The notes beneath the pieces are model-generated. The model had not been told where the DNA came from, ran no database searches, and saw only the letters and a program-made list of their open reading frames with translations. From positions 3,298,903-3,362,902 of the forward strand of contig NZ_CP017634.1 in assembly GCF_002777255.1 (NCBI RefSeq): a stretch of DNA of 64,000 nucleotides, read 5' to 3'. Source of the stretch: Candidatus Formimonas warabiya. GTDB taxonomy: Bacteria; Bacillota; Dehalobacteriia; Dehalobacteriales; Dehalobacteriaceae. Position numbers and translations under genes: made by a program. Position 1 is the stretch's first letter, and each line of letters starts with the position of its first letter. Positions 1 to 8,020 of this stretch are shown here, in pieces.

Positions 1-125
1 GTCGCCAGACCGCTTACTCCACCGGCAGCGATTTTATTGGGAATCAAAAAAGCCACCAAGCCGAGGGCAGTGATGAAACTGCCTACCGTAACCCCGATTA
101 GGTCGCCCACAATACGATAACGCAT
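1..125 (-). CDS. YitT-family membrane protein, N-terminal part only
   Basis: The gene starts at ATG 125 and runs off the window edge, leaving 41 codons. The visible N-terminus (MRYRIVGDLIG, then ALGLVAFLIPNKIAAGG) matches the first membrane helix and the conserved helix-to-helix segment of the YitT/DUF161 family, multipass inner-membrane proteins of unknown transport role. A GGGGTG ribosome site lies upstream. It follows prfB on the same strand; I recall a YitT-family gene near prfB-secA in Bacillus as well, which supports the call. The C-terminal DUF2179 domain usual in the family lies outside the window, so its presence cannot be judged. Confidence 0.8.
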   Translation of the reverse strand, partial: MRYRIVGDLIGVTVGSFITALGLVAFLIPNKIAAGGVSGLA

Positions 126-147
126 AAACAACTACACCCCATCAATT

Positions 148-220
148 GGGGGCATACCTCGTTACAAGAGGCAAGAAATAAGATTTCTTGCTTCTGGCTT
201 CTTGAACGAGGTGTGTCCCC
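148..220. repeat. Imperfect hairpin repeat, copy A (prfB downstream side)
   Basis: A 73-nt segment folds on itself: the outer arms (GGGG..ACCTCGTT against AACGAGGT..CCCC) pair at about 13 of 16 positions, and the inner arms are rich in CAAGA and GCAAGAAAT words. The ends and the purine-rich core resemble the element at 1363-1472. This suggests a small non-autonomous repeat family whose two copies bracket prfB. It lies between the prfB stop and the YitT gene, has no U-tract and is a poor terminator. Confidence 0.6.
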
Positions 221-234
221 TAACCGCTAACAAA

Positions 235-1339
235 TTAATCCTTGTGCCTGAACTGGTGCAAATAGGCCGCAATGAAGGTGTCCAGCTCTCCATCCATAAC
301 CGCGTCCACATTACCCATTTCCATGCCGGTACGATGATCTTTCACCAGCCGGTAGGGTTGAAATACATAAGACCGGATTTGACTGCCCCAACCAATTTCC
401 TGTTGATCACCCCGGAGTTCAGCCATCTGTTCCTCCTGTTCCCGGCGTTTGATCTCCAGCAGTTTCGCCCTTAACAGTTTCATCGCCTTATCCCGGTTCG
501 CATGCTGGGATCTTTCGTCCTGACACTGGGTGACGATGCCGGTAGGAATGTGGGTAATACGCACGGCGGAATCGGTTTTATTCAAATGCTGGCCTCCTTT
601 GCCCCCTGAGCGAAAGGTGTCTATTCTTAAGTCATCCGGATCTATTTCTACCTCGTCGTCATATTCCACCTGAGGCAAAACATCCACGGAAGCAAAGGAG
701 GTATGCCTGCGCCCGTTGGCATCAAAAGGAGAGATTCTTACCAGCCGGTGCACGCCCTTTTCCGATCTGAGATATCCAAAGGCATTCAGCCCTTCTACAG
801 AAAGGGACACACTCTTTACTCCCGCTTCATCTCCGGCCAAATAATCCAGCACTTCCACCTTAAAGCCTTCCCTTTCACAATACCGGGTATACATGCGCAT
901 GAGCATGGCCACCCAATCTTGTGCTTCCGTGCCTCCTGCCCCGGCATGCAAAGATAAGATGGCATGATGATTATCGTAGGGCCCTGATAAGAGTACGGCT
1001 AATTCCATGGACTCCAGGCTCTTGATCCAGCTTTTCATTTGGGCGGCAACTTCATGTTCTACCGACTCATCACTTTCTTCCGTGCCTAACTCCCAAAGGA
1101 CCTTGATATCCTCAAATTGAGACGCTAATTGATCATAGCGCTTCACCCGTTCTTTTTGATCGGTAATCCGCTGCAATATTCTTTGGGCCTGCTCCCGGTC
1201 CTCCCAAAAACCAGGCCCCAAGGTTGTCTCTTCCAATTTTTTTATTTCTTCTTCCCGTTTGGCCACGTCAAAGAGAAACCCTCAATTCTCTCAGACGGCA
1301 CCCTGCCTCTTCAATTTCTTTCTTTAAATCAGCAAGCAT
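235..1339 (-). CDS. prfB: Peptide chain release factor 2, made by programmed +1 frameshift
   Basis: RF2 recognises UGA and UAA and triggers release of the finished peptide. A short first frame starts at ATG 1339, after a GGGGGG ribosome site, and reads 23 codons to an in-frame TGA at 1268-1270. The second frame, entered by a +1 slip, carries the remaining protein, for about 367 residues in all, normal for RF2. The SPF tripeptide that reads the stop codon and the catalytic GGQ motif (GGKGGQHLN) are both present. The gene lies downstream of secA on the same strand, the usual Firmicutes order. An annotation that ignores the slip would start wrongly at GTG 1266 and lose the N-terminus. Confidence 0.97.
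1267..1282 (-). promoter_or_regulatory. prfB +1 recoding site
   Basis: On the minus strand the site reads AGGGTTTCTCTTTGAC. It has an internal Shine-Dalgarno-like AGGG, a CTT slip codon and an in-frame TGA followed by C. This is the canonical RF2 autoregulatory site: when RF2 is scarce the ribosome pauses at UGA and slips +1 on CUU-U, so that GAC is read next. Confidence 0.95.
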
Positions 1340-1362
1340 CCCTATCCCCCCTTAAAATGTTA

Positions 1363-1472
1363 GGGGACACACCATCCAAGAAGCAAGATGCCAGAAGCAA
1401 GGAGCAAGAAAAGAGATAAACAGTCTTGCATTTTACCTCTTGCATCTTGCCTCTTGTCCGAGGAATGTCCCC
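1363..1472. repeat. Imperfect hairpin repeat, copy B (between secA and prfB)
   Basis: A 110-nt segment is bounded by GGGGACA and TGTCCCC and has an extended self-complementary interior of AAGAAGCAAGATGC-type words. It shares its ends and core words with the element at 148-220. It occupies most of the secA-prfB gap and could attenuate or process a secA-prfB transcript. The long irregular stem without a clean T-run fits a mobile REP or MITE-like repeat better than a simple terminator. Confidence 0.6.
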
Positions 1473-1482
1473 AATTTTATTG

Positions 1483-4089
1483 TTACTCTTGCGCGCCACA
1501 GCACTTTTTGTATTTTTTCCCGCTCCCGCACGGGCAAGGATCATTTCTGCCGATTTGTTTTTCTTTCCGTACGGGTTTCTTTACCTGGTCTTCCGCCCGA
1601 TTCTCCGAAATATTTGTCCGTTCCTTAGGGGCCTCAACCACATTCACTCTCATCAGATACCGGACCACGTCGGACTGAATTTCTCCAATCATCTCCTGAA
1701 ACATATCATATGCTTCGAATTTATATTCTACCAAAGGATCTTTCTGTCCATACGCCCTCAGTCCAATCCCTTGTCTCAATTGATCCATGGCGTCCAGGTG
1801 ATCCATCCACTTGCTGTCCACCACTTTGAGAATGACGACCCGTTCCAGCTCACGCAGGGTCTCCTCGCCCAATTCCCCTTCTCTCTTCTCGTAGAATTCT
1901 CTCACCTTTTCCTCAAACATTTGAGGAATCTCGTCTTTATGCATCATCTTCAGGTCTTCCTCAGTCAGGGCATGATTGGGCAGGAACAAATGAGCCGATT
2001 CCAACAAGCCTTTTAAATCCCATTCTTCCGGATGAGGACTTCCCCCGGCGTAAGAGGCCACCGTCCGATCCACCACATCATGAATCATGTCATAAATGGT
2101 GTCCTTCAGATTCTCCCCGGTCAGCACCTGGCGGCGCTGTTCATAAATAATTTCCCGCTGCTGGTTCATCACATCATCATATTCCAAAACATGTTTCCGG
2201 AGCTCAAAGTTCTTCGCTTCTACCCGTTTCTGAGCTGATTCAATGGATTTGGAGATAATGGGATGGTCAATGGGCATGGAATCGTCCATGCCTAATTTAT
2301 CCATCATACCGGTGACATTTTCCGCCCCAAATAAGCGCATCAGGTCGTCTTCCATGGAAATAAAAAACTTACTGGAACCGGGATCTCCCTGCCGTCCGGA
2401 CCGGCCCCGGAGCTGGTTATCGATGCGCCTGCTTTCATGGCGTTCCGTACCAATAATATGCAGGCCTCCCAGTTCCACCACCTTGCGCCGTTCCTCATCC
2501 GTCTGTTCTTTGTATTTTGCAATCCATGGGCGCATTTCCTCATCGTCAAGTTCTTTTCCTGCTTTGCGTGCCTCCGCATGGGCGAGAAATTCCGGGTTTC
2601 CTCCTAATAAAATATCCGTACCACGCCCCGCCATGTTGGTGGCAATGGTCACAGCCGAATGGCGGCCGGCCTGGGCCACAATCTCCGCCTCCATTTCATG
2701 GAACTTGGCATTCAGCACCTGGTGGGTAACTCCCCTCTTTTTTAATGCCTCGCTAAACTGCTCGGATTTTTCAATAGAGATGGTCCCCACTAATACAGGC
2801 TGCCCGGTATCATGTCTGGCGACAATTTCCTCAACAACGGCATTGATCTTTCCTTTTGCCGTCCGATAGATCACATCCGGATGGTCCTTGCGCACCATCG
2901 GCATGTTGGTAGGGGCCACAACCACATCCATGCCGTAAATCTTCCGGAACTCTTCTTCTTCCGTAGCGGCGGTACCCGTCATCCCGGAAAGCTTTTTGTA
3001 CATACGGAAATAGTTCTGGAAAGTGATGGTGGCCAGCGTCTGGGACTCCCGTTCAATTTTGACCCCTTCCTTGGCCTCAATGGCCTGGTGCAAACCCTCG
3101 CTGTACCTGCGCCCAAACATCAATCTCCCGGTGAATTCATCGACAATAATGACCTCTCCGTCTTTCACCACATAATCCCGGTCCCGCTTAAACAAGGTAT
3201 AGGCTTTCAGGGCCTGGTTCACATGGTGGCTGATCTCCATATTGGCATTATCATAAAGATTCTCCACCCCCAACATCTGCTCGACCCGGGATACGCCCTG
3301 CTCCGTAAGAGTCACCACCCTTGCCTTTTCATCGATGGCAAAATCATCCTCTTTTTTTAACCGGGGAATAACCTTGGCGACGGTATAATACAATTGGGTG
3401 GGTTTATCTGCCTGCCCGGAAATAATCAAAGGAGTCCTGGCCTCATCAATGAGAATGCTGTCCACCTCGTCCACAATGGCGTAGTTTAATTCCCGCTGTA
3501 CCATGTGATCCGGGTGAATAGACATATTGTCTCTTAAATAGTCAAAGCCGAATTCATTATTGGTTCCGTAAGTAACATCGGCACGGTAGGCATTTTTGCG
3601 TTCCTCAAAATCCAGTCCGTGCACAATCAAACCCACCGATAATCCTAAGAATTTATAAATTTTCCCCATCCATTCGCTGTCCCGGGTGGCCAAATAATCA
3701 TTCACCGTAACCACGTGAACACCCTTCTCCGTTAAGGAGTTTAAATAAACAGGCAGGGTAGCGACTAGGGTCTTTCCTTCCCCGGTTTTCATTTCCGCGA
3801 TTCTGCCATGATGCAAGACCATACCGCCAATCAGTTGCACATCAAAATGGCGCATCCCCAGTACCCGGCGGGATGCTTCCCGGACCACGGCGAAAGCCTC
3901 GGGCAAAATGTCGTTCAGAGAAGCCCCTGCGGCCAGTTTTTCTTTCAATTGGGCGGTTTTCCCCTGCAGGTCCGGATCAGAGAGCTTCTCTATTTCCGGT
4001 TCCAAAGCATTAATTTCTTCCACCACTTTGCTATATTTCTTGATATCTCTGGCATTATCATCCAGGAGGCTCTTTAAAAACTTGAGCAA
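1483..4089 (-). CDS. secA: Preprotein translocase ATPase SecA
   Basis: SecA drives secretory proteins through the SecYEG channel by ATP hydrolysis at the membrane. I choose TTG 4089 as start because GGAGGG lies six bases upstream; the open frame continues upstream to 4149 but has no ribosome site there. This gives 868 residues. Visible motifs are the Walker A sequence TGEGKT near residues 102-107, the [16 protein letters not shown] segment of the DEAD motor, and the [10 protein letters not shown] region of motor domain 2. The C-terminal zinc tail [13 protein letters not shown] (about 852-864) binds SecB or ribosomes in the family. It is the only SecA in the window and probably exports the SLH proteins encoded nearby. 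Confidence 0.97.
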   Translation of the reverse strand: MLKFLKSLLDDNARDIKKYSKVVEEINALEPEIEKLSDPDLQGKTAQLKEKLAAGASLNDILPEAFAVVREASRRVLGMRHFDVQLIGGMVLHHGRIAEMKTGEGKTLVATLPVYLNSLTEKGVHVVTVNDYLATRDSEWMGKIYKFLGLSVGLIVHGLDFEERKNAYRADVTYGTNNEFGFDYLRDNMSIHPDHMVQRELNYAIVDEVDSILIDEARTPLIISGQADKPTQLYYTVAKVIPRLKKEDDFAIDEKARVVTLTEQGVSRVEQMLGVENLYDNANMEISHHVNQALKAYTLFKRDRDYVVKDGEVIIVDEFTGRLMFGRRYSEGLHQAIEAKEGVKIERESQTLATITFQNYFRMYKKLSGMTGTAATEEEEFRKIYGMDVVVAPTNMPMVRKDHPDVIYRTAKGKINAVVEEIVARHDTGQPVLVGTISIEKSEQFSEALKKRGVTHQVLNAKFHEMEAEIVAQAGRHSAVTIATNMAGRGTDILLGGNPEFLAHAEARKAGKELDDEEMRPWIAKYKEQTDEERRKVVELGGLHIIGTERHESRRIDNQLRGRSGRQGDPGSSKFFISMEDDLMRLFGAENVTGMMDKLGMDDSMPIDHPIISKSIESAQKRVEAKNFELRKHVLEYDDVMNQQREIIYEQRRQVLTGENLKDTIYDMIHDVVDRTVASYAGGSPHPEEWDLKGLLESAHLFLPNHALTEEDLKMMHKDEIPQMFEEKVREFYEKREGELGEETLRELERVVILKVVDSKWMDHLDAMDQLRQGIGLRAYGQKDPLVEYKFEAYDMFQEMIGEIQSDVVRYLMRVNVVEAPKERTNISENRAEDQVKKPVRKEKQIGRNDPCPCGSGKKYKKCCGAQE

Positions 4090-4175
4090 GCTAATCCCTC
4101 CAATTTCATATTTATGGACATTTGACAATTGACAACGGACAATTATCAATTTCTTTCTGCTGTTTCCTATACTAA

Positions 4176-4199
4176 AAAGAAAGGAACCATATGGTTCCT
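4176..4199 (-). terminator. Terminator after the DUF5317 gene
   Basis: The palindrome AGGAACCATATGGTTCCT (4182-4199) is followed on the minus strand by TTCTTTTT. It separates the DUF5317 gene from secA. The secA leader (4090-4175) also holds a simple run of TTGACAATTGACAA-type words around 4119-4150. Confidence 0.8.
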
Positions 4200-4252
4200 A
4201 TCCTTTTATGGTATCACTATATTTTAACATTTCCAGGTCCTATGTTCAAGTT

Positions 4253-4822
4253 TCATATCTTGAGCGTGCGCACGGAGGTGAGCTTTTCCGGAAATCTTTT
4301 CACGGTCATGGATTTAAAAACCAGCCAAAAAACACCTAGCGAAATAAAAATATCGCCGATGCTAAAAGCTTTTGCCTTCGGCCAGGGGAAAATCAGGGTA
4401 TCTGCCAGCCAGGGCAGGCGGGTCTGCTCTGTGATCATGGAATAGGTAATCACGCCTTTATCCTCTAGAAGCTGAGCTAATCCCGGATCCAACCCGTCAA
4501 TGGTTACGGGCATTGCGCCCCCGTTGACCCCAATGACAAGAAAATTCAAGGCAAAACCCAAGGCCAATACTTTAATTCCCGGCAGGCGGCGATGTTTCCA
4601 CAAAAATATCAGCAGCAAAGCATAAGAAACCCCATAGAATAACAACCGGTAATCATCCATCGCCGTGAAACCTCTTGTCCAAAGGAGATCCATCCCCCAC
4701 TGGATGATAAAAGCCAAAAATACCAGCCACACAGCGGATAGTTTGATCTTGGCCAGATTGGCTAATCTTCCCCGCGCCAGCCATCCCGCCACCACACCGA
4801 TGATAATTGCTTCATATAACAT
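4253..4822 (-). CDS. DUF5317 family membrane protein
   Basis: A 189-residue, very hydrophobic protein with about five predicted membrane helices and a short cytoplasmic tail. The opening (LYEAIIIGVVAGWLARGR) and the glycine- and asparagine-rich mid-segment (LVIGVNGGAMPV) fit DUF5317, a family without a known function. Its ATG lies one base after the HD-GYP stop codon, and its ribosome site GGAGGAA lies inside the end of that gene, so the two are almost certainly translationally coupled. I infer only that it works at the membrane with the HD-GYP protein. A terminator follows it. Confidence 0.75.
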   Translation of the reverse strand: MLYEAIIIGVVAGWLARGRLANLAKIKLSAVWLVFLAFIIQWGMDLLWTRGFTAMDDYRLLFYGVSYALLLIFLWKHRRLPGIKVLALGFALNFLVIGVNGGAMPVTIDGLDPGLAQLLEDKGVITYSMITEQTRLPWLADTLIFPWPKAKAFSIGDIFISLGVFWLVFKSMTVKRFPEKLTSVRTLKI

Positions 4823-4823
4823 A

Positions 4824-6119
4824 TCATTCCTCCATTATCTTTTGGTCGCACGCTGGTTTGGCAGCAGGATCCATTTGTAATTTTTGCGTAAGTTTAGGAT
4901 ATCCCCGAATAAATGCATCCACGGCAGCCGGATCAAATTGGGTCCCTTTGCACCTTTCCAATTCCCGGAAGGCGTTCCCCACATCCATCCCTTTCCGATA
5001 AGGCCGGTCCGACGTCATGGCATCAAAAGAGTCTGCCACCGCAATAATCCGGGCGCCCAAAGGAATCTCATCACCCTTTAAGCCTTCCGGATAACCTTTT
5101 CCATCTAATCGTTCATGATGATATTTACAAATTTTGTGGTGTTTTAAAAAGGTAATCTGTTTAATAATTTCATAACCCACGGTAGGATGGGTTTTCATTT
5201 TCTCCATTTCCCAGTCGTCCAAACGTCCGGGTTTATTCAAAATATGTTCCGGAATGGCGATTTTTCCAATATCATGGAGCAAGGCAATATCTTTAAAATC
5301 CTCAATATACTTGTCGGGCAAATTCATTTCTTCGCAAATCGCCACCACATACTGGGCTACCCGTTTAGAATGACCTGCCGTATAATGGTCCTTGGCATCT
5401 ATGATGGAAGCCAGATTCATAATGGTTTCTAAATAAACGTCCCGCATATCCATGTACAGCTTAAAGGAATGGCGGGCTAATACCAGGGGGATAAAGAGAA
5501 TAATCACCCCAAAACTATGCAGATAGGAATAAATCACGGCAATAATATACCCTAAGGCCCCTAAGGCAAGATAATTGGGCATCGTCCACTTCAGCCCGGT
5601 GAGCCAGGTACGTAAAATCGATATATTGCTGGTAATCGATGAATACAAGATAAAAAAAAGTAAATTTAAGACCAGATAGAAAAAAATGGTAGCCAAGGCG
5701 GGGATAAAAATATTGTGTTCAATCTGTCCGGGTACGCCGCCCAACAACATAAAGATATGTCCTGAGATGAGAATGGTCACAGTAAATTGCCCCGCATCAA
5801 AAAGAGGCATAAATACATTTTTCACTTTACGAAAATTGATCATTTCAAAGATCAAATACGTACTTACTGCCACCGTTGCCGCTACCGTCGGTCCGAAAAT
5901 GAGGATGACGGCAAAATCTATGGCAAAATTAACGGTTACGTGACCGGTTATGGGCAATTTTACCGGCAAGTACTCAGCCATGAGGGAAATAGCCGCAAAA
6001 GTAAGGAACGAATAGATATTTACCTGCAAAATTTCCCGATAATCACCAAGTAAACAAAAAGTCCCCACACCAAGAGCAAAGACAAATAAACAATAGGCTT
6101 TTTGTTTAAATAAAACCAT
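4824..6119 (-). CDS. Membrane-bound HD-GYP phosphodiesterase
   Basis: A 431-residue protein. The first 215 residues contain six or seven hydrophobic helices, resembling a MASE-type membrane sensor. The rest is an HD-GYP domain, the family that hydrolyses cyclic di-GMP or related dinucleotides. The metal-binding HD pair is at residues 282-283 (LLHDIGK), followed by HHERLDGKGYP at 334-344, so the catalytic core looks intact. There is no GGDEF, PAS or receiver domain. The start has a GGTGAT ribosome site. The gene is upstream of and coupled to the DUF5317 gene, and directly downstream of a micropeptide ORF in an inverted-repeat element. What the membrane part senses cannot be seen. Confidence 0.9.
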   Translation of the reverse strand: MVLFKQKAYCLFVFALGVGTFCLLGDYREILQVNIYSFLTFAAISLMAEYLPVKLPITGHVTVNFAIDFAVILIFGPTVAATVAVSTYLIFEMINFRKVKNVFMPLFDAGQFTVTILISGHIFMLLGGVPGQIEHNIFIPALATIFFYLVLNLLFFILYSSITSNISILRTWLTGLKWTMPNYLALGALGYIIAVIYSYLHSFGVIILFIPLVLARHSFKLYMDMRDVYLETIMNLASIIDAKDHYTAGHSKRVAQYVVAICEEMNLPDKYIEDFKDIALLHDIGKIAIPEHILNKPGRLDDWEMEKMKTHPTVGYEIIKQITFLKHHKICKYHHERLDGKGYPEGLKGDEIPLGARIIAVADSFDAMTSDRPYRKGMDVGNAFRELERCKGTQFDPAAVDAFIRGYPKLTQKLQMDPAAKPACDQKIMEE

Positions 6120-6145
6120 AATTTATCACCAGTTAATTTAAAATT

Positions 6146-6378
6146 AAAAGGGCCGACAAATAACTCTATTTTCTTATGTACGAAATCTTGCACCACCGGC
6201 TAACACTAAGGTAGCCAAAGTGATAAATACCTTCAGCAAGGTAGCTTTCACTGTATAATCCCCCTTGCGGTTTATTCTGAACCTCCGCTATCTGTTCAGT
6301 GGTTGCCGCTCCGCTCGGATTATCAAAAAAGCAGTGAATCAATACATTAGGTTTCCCCTGGTATTTGTCGGCCCTTTT
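6146..6378. repeat. 233-bp element bounded by 17-bp perfect inverted repeats
   Basis: AAAAGGGCCGACAAATA at 6146-6162 is repeated as its exact reverse complement at 6362-6378. The 199-nt interior carries a 25-codon minus-strand ORF. No target-site duplication is evident. The element begins three bases after the stop codon of the upstream gene. It ends 26 bases before the HD-GYP start codon. It could be a MITE, or an RNA domain closed by a long P1-type stem followed by UUUUAAUUUU. I do not recognise a known riboswitch in it. Confidence 0.65.
6174..6251 (-). CDS. 25-residue hydrophobic micropeptide
   Basis: GTG 6251 is preceded by AAGGGGG at eight bases and opens a 25-codon frame. The product is a short basic start (MKATLLK), a hydrophobic stretch (VFITLATLVLAGG) and a basic tail (ARFRT). 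It resembles a single membrane-spanning or amphipathic peptide, or the leader part of an AgrD-like autoinducer, but no AgrB is nearby and the tail lacks the usual cysteine ring residue. It sits inside the inverted-repeat element and just upstream of HD-GYP on the same strand, so co-expression is likely if it is real. The function is unknown; the evidence is the ribosome site and the composition only. Confidence 0.4.
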   Translation of the reverse strand: MKATLLKVFITLATLVLAGGARFRT

Positions 6379-7047
6379 TTAACTTGATTGTGCACCCGGC
6401 ACATAGGCTAATTTTCTGTTTACCGCACTTAAACTAGCTTTACATACCGCTTCTCTTTCATCACCTTTAATAAAGCACGCGCCCAGCAAAACATCTTCAC
6501 TTTCCAGGCCTACGTAGAAAACGGAAACAATAATCACATCGTCTCCGCCAAACCTGACTTTGGCAACCTGGTCCACAGAAAGGTGCACCTTACCTTCAAA
6601 AAATTTCTCCAAAGCATCCAATGCGGCCTCAGCCACCATGCGCATCCGATTGATGGGAGAATTAGGCCCGGAAGCCTTTCCTTCTATAATCTTGTCTTCA
6701 ATCATAATCTTTAACGAAACATCCGTTGTCTGCCTGGATATGGAAGTGTTAATGCTGTGTATCCGCGGTCTCCAATGATCGCCAGTCATTTTTAAATGGT
6801 CGTCCCCCATCTGCACGACACTGACGACCTTATGGTCAAGAGCGATGCCAAAAGCTACCATGATGACAGTTTCTACATCGCGGACAATCTGTTTGGGGCT
6901 TCTTTCCGTATTGGCTAAGATATGAACTTCCTCAAAATTCCCATCCTTGTCCAAAATAACCCGGGCGCTGATGACTCCCCGGATCTGTTTGATCACCGTT
7001 TCGTACATCTGTCCGCCAGAACCTAAATTACTATGATCCACTCCCAT
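6379..7047 (-). CDS. Conserved protein of unknown function upstream of HD-GYP
   Basis: A 222-residue soluble protein with a good start (GAGGTG five bases before the ATG). The N-terminal third carries the pattern ISARVILD..G..EEVHILA....PKQIVRDVE followed by GIALDHKVVSV. I recall this pattern from uncharacterised Firmicutes and actinobacterial proteins, but I know of no assigned function. The C-terminal half (about 100-215) looks like a second alpha-beta domain with a repeated ISR..TDVSLKIMIEDK and VIIVSVFYVG layout. There is no signal peptide or membrane helix. It lies between hpf, from which a terminator separates it, and the micropeptide/HD-GYP region. I do not propose a function. Confidence 0.7.
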   Translation of the reverse strand: MGVDHSNLGSGGQMYETVIKQIRGVISARVILDKDGNFEEVHILANTERSPKQIVRDVETVIMVAFGIALDHKVVSVVQMGDDHLKMTGDHWRPRIHSINTSISRQTTDVSLKIMIEDKIIEGKASGPNSPINRMRMVAEAALDALEKFFEGKVHLSVDQVAKVRFGGDDVIIVSVFYVGLESEDVLLGACFIKGDEREAVCKASLSAVNRKLAYVPGAQSS

Positions 7048-7169
7048 ATTAACACCTCATTGACCAATAATTCTAAATTCTTCCTTTTATTACTTAATCA
7101 GATTCGACTTAAATCCTTATTTTCCTTTTTTTATTTTTTTTTTCATAGGGAAAACTTCATCATAATAAA

Positions 7170-7211
7170 GGGATGGTTCTGCTTCCTCACAAAAAGAAGA
7201 AGAACCATCCC
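7170..7211. repeat. REP-like hairpin repeat
   Basis: GGGATGGTTCTGCTTC (7170-7185) pairs with GAAGAAGAACCATCCC (7196-7211) with one mismatch. CCTTTGTCAC follows the right arm. I recall GGGGACGGTTCTT-type repeats like this as common in Firmicutes genomes and linked to IS200-like REP transposases. A half copy occurs at 39332-39344. Confidence 0.6.
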
Positions 7212-7224
7212 CTTTGTCACACGG

Positions 7225-7249
7225 AAAAGCCGGGTGGCAAACACCCGGC
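7225..7249 (-). terminator. hpf terminator
   Basis: On the minus strand the stem GCCGGGTG with loop TTTGC and return CACCCGGC is followed by TTTTCC, 18 bases after the hpf stop codon. Confidence 0.85.
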
Positions 7250-7266
7250 TTCATCCAGATAAATTT

Positions 7267-7788
7267 TTAGAATTCTGGTTCAATCAATCCATAATTGCCG
7301 TCTTTTCTCTTATAAACCACATTTACTTCATCTGTTTCCCCATTGGAAAATACAAAAAAGCTGTGGCCCAGCAGGTTCATCTGCATGATTGCCTCTTCAA
7401 CAGGCATCGGTTTAAATGCAAAGCGCTTCGTCCGTACTATTCTTGGTTCGTCACGATCATCTTCAAGCTTGACGGCTATATCCTTGATGCTATGGTTTTT
7501 AACTTTCCGATTGATGCGCGTCTTATATTTGTCGATTTGTTTTTCCAGTTTTTCAATGACTAAATCAATTGAGCTGTACATATCTAAAGTTTCTTCTTCC
7601 CCTCTAAGGATCAGGCCATTGAGAGGCATTGTCACTTCCACACGGTGGCGGTCTTTTTCAACCAGTAAAGTAACCTGTGCTTCATTCACTTCATCAAAAA
7701 ATTTGTCTAGCTTACCTAATCTCTTTTCCACATAGTCGCGAAGAGCATCGGTGATTTCGATATTCCGGCCTTTAAGAATGATCTTCAT
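7267..7788 (-). CDS. hpf: Ribosome hibernation promoting factor, long form
   Basis: A 173-residue protein. The N-terminal S30AE domain (about 1-100, MKIILKGRNIEITDALRDYV) binds the small subunit, and the C-terminal dimerisation domain (about 115-173, RIVRTKRFAFKPMPVEEA) makes this the long HPF that pairs ribosomes into inactive 100S dimers in resting cells. ATG 7788 is chosen because GGAAGGAG lies eight bases upstream; the frame extends further upstream without a ribosome site. A sigma-H-like promoter lies about 40 bases upstream, which fits the known stationary-phase control of the Bacillus homologue. Tandem DnaA boxes lie further upstream. Confidence 0.95.
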   Translation of the reverse strand: MKIILKGRNIEITDALRDYVEKRLGKLDKFFDEVNEAQVTLLVEKDRHRVEVTMPLNGLILRGEEETLDMYSSIDLVIEKLEKQIDKYKTRINRKVKNHSIKDIAVKLEDDRDEPRIVRTKRFAFKPMPVEEAIMQMNLLGHSFFVFSNGETDEVNVVYKRKDGNYGLIEPEF

Positions 7789-7824
7789 AAAACCAGCTCC
7801 TTCCACCGTTATCTTAATAATAAT

Positions 7825-7854
7825 ATTATTCCCGAAATATCCAAAAAATCCTTC
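7825..7854 (-). promoter_or_regulatory. Sigma-H-like promoter of hpf
   Basis: GAAGGATTT (7846-7854) and GGGAATAAT (7825-7833) are separated by 12 bases. This resembles the Spo0H consensus (AGGAWWW, then GAATWW). The predicted start gives a leader of about 30 bases before ATG 7788. The Bacillus homologue yvyD is known to use sigma-H and sigma-B promoters. Confidence 0.55.
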
Positions 7855-7987
7855 TAGAAAACACTCTCCCGTACATTTTTTCCCCGATGGCCGCAAAAAA
7901 TACTCCTGCCCAAAAATCTTCCTAAGGGATGTTTTTTAAGTGCAAAAAAACGGCATTGTGTCGAAACCCGATTTCTCCAATGTTCTT

Positions 7988-8020
7988 TGTGGATGCATTT
8001 TTTGTGGATAATGTGGATAA
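7988..8020. promoter_or_regulatory. Cluster of DnaA boxes between comFC and hpf
   Basis: Two perfect 9-mers TGTGGATAA lie back to back at 8003-8011 and 8012-8020. A third, near-match TGTGGATGC is at 7988-7996. TTATCCACA is the highest-affinity DnaA site. The cluster sits in the 313-base gap 7789-8101, which otherwise holds the hpf promoter and nothing else recognised. No dnaA, dnaN or AT-rich unwinding region is beside it, so it is unlikely to be the origin; a regulatory or titration site is more likely. Confidence 0.65.

Noticed and set aside
1426..2869. Long plus-strand open frames (196 and 208 codons) opposite secA
   Set aside because: They lie antisense to the well-supported secA frame, have no ribosome sites, and their products have no recognisable pattern.
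4119..4150. Promoter from repeated TTGACA-like words upstream of secA
   Set aside because: The words TTGACAATTGACAA are a simple repeat and no -10 box stands at a suitable distance.
6174..6251. Calling the micropeptide an AgrD-type cyclic lactone autoinducer
   Set aside because: Size and hydrophobicity fit, but there is no AgrB gene nearby and no ring-forming cysteine or acidic C-terminal tail.
6163..6361. Cyclic-di-GMP riboswitch inside the inverted-repeat element
   Set aside because: Attractive beside HD-GYP, but the conserved GEMM class I and II cores are not present.
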